Assembly: GCA_016931275.1 (NCBI GenBank)
Contig: JAFGFA010000025.1
Location: 1 to 47,400 of the forward strand
DNA: 47,400 nt
Direction: 5' to 3'
Source of the DNA: Parachlamydiales bacterium
GTDB taxonomy: Bacteria > Chlamydiota > Chlamydiia > Chlamydiales > SM23-39
Part shown: positions 43,920 through 47,400 of the stretch, one piece after another
How the letters are laid out: every line of letters starts with the position of its first letter
How positions within the stretch are numbered: position 1 is the stretch's first letter
Notes under the pieces: generated by a model
What the model saw: only the letters and a program-made list of their open reading frames with translations
Database searches by the model: none
Told to the model about the DNA's origin: nothing
Position numbers and translations under genes: made by a program

Positions 43920-45136
43920 AAAGCATAGATAAATTCGACTTCATACTGATTGTATTTAAAATTTGGCCCAAGGGATTTATTTTCATTCGTAGAATGCTGA
44001 AAATTTTGCAATATGGTGATATTACTGGTGAATGCATATAAAAATTCTATACAAATCCCTTTATAATTGGCATTGCCAACCGCGTTGGAACGATCAGTAG
44101 GTCCTCCAGTCCCGTCAATATTCATCGTATAGAAGCCCACTCCTTCCGCATTTCCTCTTCGGATTCCAACGGCATCATAATCAGACACGGCTTGAGGCGC
44201 AACAAACTGATAATTGACATCCAGAGCCCAATCGCCTTTTTGTTGCACTTGACCTACAGATACCCCGGCATACCAAGCATAATTTTGTCGCTTATGATCG
44301 GTCAAAGGTATTTTTTTGGCGAAATGGTTGATCAAGCCTCCTACATAGCCTTTAATATATTTATCCCATCGTACAGGAGTGCATTGATATCCTAAAATTA
44401 CTTGAGAGTTCCCAAAAGAATAGCGCAGTTTTTTCAATTCATCGGTATAGTGTTTCTTCCAGCTAATAAAAGAATACTTGGTAAAAAAACCCGTATTCGC
44501 AATATTCAACAGCCCCATTTCCCCTACATATCCATAATGATAGGTCTTTTCACTTACGATAAAAGAACCTAGATTGACATAAAAATCACCGACCTGCTCC
44601 GATGCCTTATTCAATCGCAGCAAAACCCCATCATAAATGGAGTTAAATTGAATCTTTGAATCAAAAACGTTTCCCAAAAACCGCCGACCAATCGCTCCTT
44701 CCACAGAAAACGTCTCTCCATCATATAAACGCCCTCCCAAATAAGCTTTTTCTACAGCGATCCTGTTAGTCGTTCCATCCTTAAGACCCATGTTATTATC
44801 AAATTCCAGTTTAATCGACGCCCATGTTCTCTCTCCACGATAGTCAAGCATTAAATTAACTTCCGAATCAAATGCGACCATCGGGCTTATATAATTTAAT
44901 CCAGAACCTCTCTGCTGAATTCCACCTTTCTTTTCACTTGTTACCTGCATTTCTGCCCGCACTTCACCACTTAACGAAAGATCTCCTCCGATTTCCTTGA
45001 CGGTGATCATCCTTTTTTCCCGAATCCATTTTTGCAAGGCTTCCATATCCAAATTATCTTGATTTTCTTCGATTTCCGGTGACTGCGCATAAACAAAGCT
45101 GCAATAAAGAAACAAACAAACGATCTTTCGCAACAT
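43916..45136 (-). CDS. Outer-membrane beta-barrel protein
   Basis: The product has 406 residues. The signal peptide is about 1-17 (IVCLFLYCSFVYA). A short helical or charged N-terminal segment (DMEALQKWIREKRM) follows, like the coiled head of some porins. Then come alternating beta strands (LMLDYRGERTWASIKLEFD, EGVGFYTMNIDG) and a last strand ending in Phe (QYEVEFIYAF), the BAM recognition signal. It is probably a porin or surface-exposed protein; I do not recognise a named one. AAGGA lies six bases before the ATG and a TATAAT is 38 bases upstream of it. Confidence 0.75.
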   Translation of the reverse strand: MLRKIVCLFLYCSFVYAQSPEIEENQDNLDMEALQKWIREKRMITVKEIGGDLSLSGEVRAEMQVTSEKKGGIQQRGSGLNYISPMVAFDSEVNLMLDYRGERTWASIKLEFDNNMGLKDGTTNRIAVEKAYLGGRLYDGETFSVEGAIGRRFLGNVFDSKIQFNSIYDGVLLRLNKASEQVGDFYVNLGSFIVSEKTYHYGYVGEMGLLNIANTGFFTKYSFISWKKHYTDELKKLRYSFGNSQVILGYQCTPVRWDKYIKGYVGGLINHFAKKIPLTDHKRQNYAWYAGVSVGQVQQKGDWALDVNYQFVAPQAVSDYDAVGIRRGNAEGVGFYTMNIDGTGGPTDRSNAVGNANYKGICIEFLYAFTSNITILQNFQHSTNENKSLGPNFKYNQYEVEFIYAF

Positions 45137-45173
45137 ACAACATCCTTTGTGAAATTGAAAATGAAGAGCTCAG

Positions 45174-45206
45174 ATTATAGAGGTTTTATTTTTTTTGCAA
45201 AAAAAA
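45174..45206 (-). promoter_or_regulatory. Promoter region of the 43916-45136 outer-membrane gene, with T8GCA8 palindrome
   Basis: A perfect TATAAT (45179-45174 on the minus strand) lies about 38 bases before the ATG. The expected -35 place is taken by an 18-base palindrome, eight T, GC, eight A (45189-45206), in which only weak -35 matches (TTTGCA, spacing 16) are found. It may bend DNA or act as an operator. Inference. Confidence 0.5.
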
Positions 45207-45251
45207 TGAACAAAGAAATGGGTTCAAAAAATATAGTGATAAAACTCTTCC

Positions 45252-46040
45252 TCAAAATTGGATGAATCCGGAAACAGAAACGCCTTCCTCATTAAAAAGA
45301 CGCGCTTCTAAATTGATCGAACATATTTTTCCGGTAGAAAGAGCGCATCCGACGACCATTCCATAGCGATTTTTTGTTTTCATATGCAGCACGACATCCC
45401 CTTCGTCCGCTATGGGCATATCTCCTTTTAACCGCGATTGCGATGAAAGATAAGTCATGCCAAGATAAGGAATAAAAAGATCGACTTTATAAGAAAAAGC
45501 CAGATCTACCTGCCATGTCCTGTCCCTCCATTTCTCCTTTGGAGAAACTTCCTGGGGCTGCCCATTCTGCGTTAACCAATCGCAATCCGCGATCGTTGCC
45601 GCATAACGTCCTCCTAAAGAAAGAGAGAGATTACCCCATTCGTAAAAGATTCCTTTTCCGCCTGCTTCCCACAAAAAACCTTGTTGCGTTCCCGTTTCAA
45701 AATAGGTAAGCCCTTCCGGAAATTGAGCCTGCCACTTGGCATTAAATCTTGAGGCCCCTAAAAGGGCAAAAAGATCAAAACGCCTTTCAATAGAAAGAGA
45801 TAACAACGCAGTATTATCAAATCTTTCCACATTATAGATTTTATGAGAGGTTGTTTTGTTCTCCAGCCGGGCATCGCTCAAATAATTTCCCTCATAACCT
45901 ACACGTCCCTGGATCCAACATCCCGGTGACATAAAAAAACCTTTATCCACCAACTTGGGAGTAGCGGGATTCCCCACAGGAAGAGCTTCGATACAAAACG
46001 AAACCACTAAAGAAATAAGAAAACTGAATTTTTTGATCAT
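45252..46040 (-). CDS. MOMP-like outer-membrane protein
   Basis: From MIKKFSFLISLVVSFCIEA the product has 262 residues; the frame to 46082 adds 14 residues ahead of the signal peptide and is rejected. The predicted mature N-terminus LPVGNPATPKL is the start of chlamydial major outer-membrane protein (LPVGNPAEP in Chlamydia). It continues as a beta barrel and ends in Phe (VSVSGFIQF). At 262 residues it is much shorter than Chlamydia MOMP (about 390), with few of the Cys residues that crosslink the chlamydial outer membrane. Probable porin. It lies upstream of the other outer-membrane protein on the same strand, separated by 115 bases holding that gene's own promoter. Confidence 0.8.
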   Translation of the reverse strand: MIKKFSFLISLVVSFCIEALPVGNPATPKLVDKGFFMSPGCWIQGRVGYEGNYLSDARLENKTTSHKIYNVERFDNTALLSLSIERRFDLFALLGASRFNAKWQAQFPEGLTYFETGTQQGFLWEAGGKGIFYEWGNLSLSLGGRYAATIADCDWLTQNGQPQEVSPKEKWRDRTWQVDLAFSYKVDLFIPYLGMTYLSSQSRLKGDMPIADEGDVVLHMKTKNRYGMVVGCALSTGKICSINLEARLFNEEGVSVSGFIQF

Positions 46041-46263
46041 GCAACGGTCTTTGTACATCCAAGAGATACCATACAATCCCATATTTTGGGAAAAAATTTT
46101 TCATCTTATTGCGAAGAAAACATACTCGCTCATAAGATGAAAAAAGAGCACCTCCTTGCGCTATGTTCTCATTGGGAGACGGACTTTTCCGCTTTGCATA
46201 ATCGTTGTTTTATAATCCGAATAGATGATATACTTTTTGTTTTTAGGAAACTTTTGGGAAAAT

Positions 46264-46530
46264 ATGTCCTCCATCCTTTCATTACTTCAAGGAACAAACA
46301 CAGGCTGTGCCGCTACTTATTTACATGAAAAAACACAAAACGAATCCCCGCAATGGTTTCATACCGCCCTGCAGGTGAATCATTTGCTTTTTCTCACTGC
46401 GGAAACCCTAGCCTTTGCCAACATTTCTTTAGGACTTTTTGGCGTTTTTGTAAGAACCGTATTTATTCTTAGCCCTTTGGTATTGATCGCCGACTTAACT
46501 CATAAACATATCCACTCCTTTTCACCGTGA
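46264..46530 (+). CDS. Small bilobed membrane protein, possible Inc-type
   Basis: The product has 88 residues from the ATG at 46264 (GGGA 4-5 bases upstream). It has two adjacent hydrophobic segments (LLFLTAETLAFANISLGLF and VRTVFILSPLVLIADLT) between polar ends. A pair of helices making a bilobed hydropathy of about 50 residues is the chlamydial inclusion-membrane (Inc) signature, but that is weak evidence. The next gene starts four bases after its stop in another frame, so the pair may be one operon, or one gene split by a frameshift. Confidence 0.5.
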   Translation: MSSILSLLQGTNTGCAATYLHEKTQNESPQWFHTALQVNHLLFLTAETLAFANISLGLFGVFVRTVFILSPLVLIADLTHKHIHSFSP

Positions 46531-46534
46531 ACTC

Positions 46535-47146
46535 ATGCAAGACTTTGGAAAATTTTACCGAATAGGTGTTATGATCAACGCCTTCACAACCCTCATATTG
46601 GGCAACCCGCTCTTTGCTCTGGCCACATTATCCATACTCGCCATCGACGTTCTGGCACAAGATAGAAACAACATTATATTGAAACATATCAAAAAGATTG
46701 GAGCCGTTCTTGCTTTCATTGGCTATGGATCACAGATATTCGATACACAAGGAACTATGGCCACCTGCGCAAAAATAAGCGTGCTTATCATGTCCATCAA
46801 GTTGTTTTTAGTAGATGCTTTTTCAAAAACTCCCCGTCAAAACCATCCGCAAGCTCTCCAACAGGCTCGACATGTCCCTCCTGATAACGAGCCACAAGAA
46901 AAGCGGTCCGGAGAAAAACTGTCGAACGTTGTTATCATTATCCCGGAACCAAGGCCTGTATATCCTATACCTGTTGCTTATTCTTCACCTGTTCCATCTA
47001 CGGATTCTTACAGGCCCGTTCCCAGCACTCGCCCAGGCAATCCTCTTTCAAACTTGACACGCAAAGGAACATGGCACCAACAAGAGCGATCTATTCCACG
47101 TTCTCAATCAGCGACAGGTCATCTAGTTCGTAGAGGTGCGTGGTAA
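46535..47146 (+). CDS. Membrane protein with Pro/Arg-rich tail, possible Inc-type
   Basis: The product has 203 residues (an ATG at 46571 would shorten it by 12). Two or three hydrophobic segments lie in residues 10-92 (AFTTLILGNPLFALATLSI, IGAVLAFIGYG, AKISVLIMSIKLFLVDAF). A polar tail of about 110 residues follows, rich in Pro, Arg, Ser and Gln, ending with two similar units, LTRKGTW and LVRRGAW. Hydrophobic pair plus long soluble tail fits an Inc-like protein facing the host cytosol; no family is recognised. It starts four bases after the preceding stop and lacks a clear Shine-Dalgarno. A hairpin follows at 47157. Confidence 0.5.
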   Translation: MQDFGKFYRIGVMINAFTTLILGNPLFALATLSILAIDVLAQDRNNIILKHIKKIGAVLAFIGYGSQIFDTQGTMATCAKISVLIMSIKLFLVDAFSKTPRQNHPQALQQARHVPPDNEPQEKRSGEKLSNVVIIIPEPRPVYPIPVAYSSPVPSTDSYRPVPSTRPGNPLSNLTRKGTWHQQERSIPRSQSATGHLVRRGAW

Positions 47147-47156
47147 TTCCTCTTAC

Positions 47157-47187
47157 TTCGGAGCCCCTCCGAAAACAGCATTTTTTT
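47157..47187 (+). terminator. Probable terminator of the 46264-47146 pair
   Basis: A perfect 7-bp stem (TTCGGAG-CCC-CTCCGAA, 47157-47173) lies 11 bases after the stop codon. A run of seven T (47181-47187) begins seven bases beyond the stem, a looser spacing than canonical. Confidence 0.45.
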
Positions 47188-47314
47188 CGAAAGAAACATC
47201 TTTAGAGAAAAGAATCTTATAACAACAAGCAAAGAGAAGCGCCTTTTAGAAAATTCATCATTGTATTATGTCGTTTTATTCGCTAAAATGCGTAGATAAA
47301 AACGGAATACATTT

Positions 47315-47400
47315 GTCAACTACCCACGACTAAAGTCGAGGGCTTGTAGCTAGTCTAAGAGACCGCTACCATCGGCACGTTGACAGGTGCCATTGACGAG
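47315..47400 (-). mobile_element. Right end of a second TnpB-type (IS605/IS1341) element
   Basis: Read on the minus strand, the sequence ends in AAGCCCTCGACTTTAGTCG followed by TGGGTAGTTGAC. This is a TTTA-loop hairpin with the GTAGTTGAC terminus found at the right end of many IS1341-type tnpB elements. The upstream stretch would be the omega-RNA scaffold, and tnpB would lie right of 47400. The sequence is not the same as the element at 1-235. The flank reading into the window (AAATGTATTCCGTTTTT) would be the guide. Boundary and family are by pattern only. Bases 47188-47314 between the terminator and this end hold no gene. Confidence 0.6.

Noticed and set aside
46138-46328. Frame starting MKKEHLLALCSHW that overlaps the 46264 gene
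   Set aside because: It overlaps the better-supported membrane gene by 65 bases, lacks a Shine-Dalgarno and shows no recognisable segment.
1-47400. Composite transposon or genomic island flanked by two IS ends
   Set aside because: The two ends differ in sequence, face inward, and the genes between are core chlamydial functions with even base composition.
1-47400. CRISPR arrays, rRNA genes, prophage
   Set aside because: No direct repeats with regular spacers, no rRNA motifs and no phage structural or integrase genes were seen.

Overview
The window reads as chromosome of a member of the phylum Chlamydiota, most likely an environmental (Parachlamydiales-type) lineage rather than Chlamydia itself. 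The evidence is a MOMP-type outer-membrane protein whose mature N-terminus starts LPVGNPA, a sigma-66-like RpoD, the order gspC-like/gspD/gspE/gspF/gspG, an exbB-exbD-tonB/tolA-like-tolB-pal block with tatD beside it, and recB-recC back to back with a ygeD-type MFS gene. Against Chlamydiaceae are IS200/IS605 traces, a complete OmpR-type response regulator and many TPR/MORN proteins. I cannot name the genus. The DNA is AT-rich and very compact, with many 1-4 nt stop/start overlaps.

Layout. Positions 1-235 hold the right end, with probable omega-RNA, of a TnpB-type element that ends exactly at the stop codon of rsmD. From 11762 down to 236, twelve genes run on the minus strand: exbB, exbD, a TonB/TolA-like gene, tolB, pal, a LysM lipoprotein, a response regulator, a glycine-zipper lipoprotein, two TPR proteins, a VWA protein and rsmD. 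This combines envelope (Tol-Pal) energetics with a possible Bat-like envelope module. On the plus strand follow tatD (11912) and an 838-residue protein built from about 31 MORN-type repeats (12798-15314). Positions 15365-22188 (minus) are a six-gene type II secretion operon.

Positions 22332-28096 hold two unknown membrane proteins, a GT4 glycosyltransferase, a TnpB remnant, mutY, and two tandem CDP-glycerol glycerophosphotransferase-like genes. Then come mreC (minus) and tRNA-Ala(GGC). A radical SAM/SPASM enzyme (29525-30940) faces a small gene (31074-31274) whose product looks like a RiPP precursor with a double-glycine leader and a 13-residue core containing one Cys. This pair is the best candidate for an undescribed system here.

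Positions 31379-47146 hold rpoD, a DUF3592-like protein, rpsT, recD, recB, recC, a ygeD-type MFS transporter, two outer-membrane beta-barrel proteins and two small membrane proteins that may be inclusion-membrane (Inc) type. The window closes at 47315-47400 with the right end of a second, different TnpB-type element on the minus strand. Apart from that element-end DNA at the two edges, no gene-free stretch exceeds 300 bases; the largest gap is 29307-29524. All functional names come from motif recognition and memory of families; no search was run.
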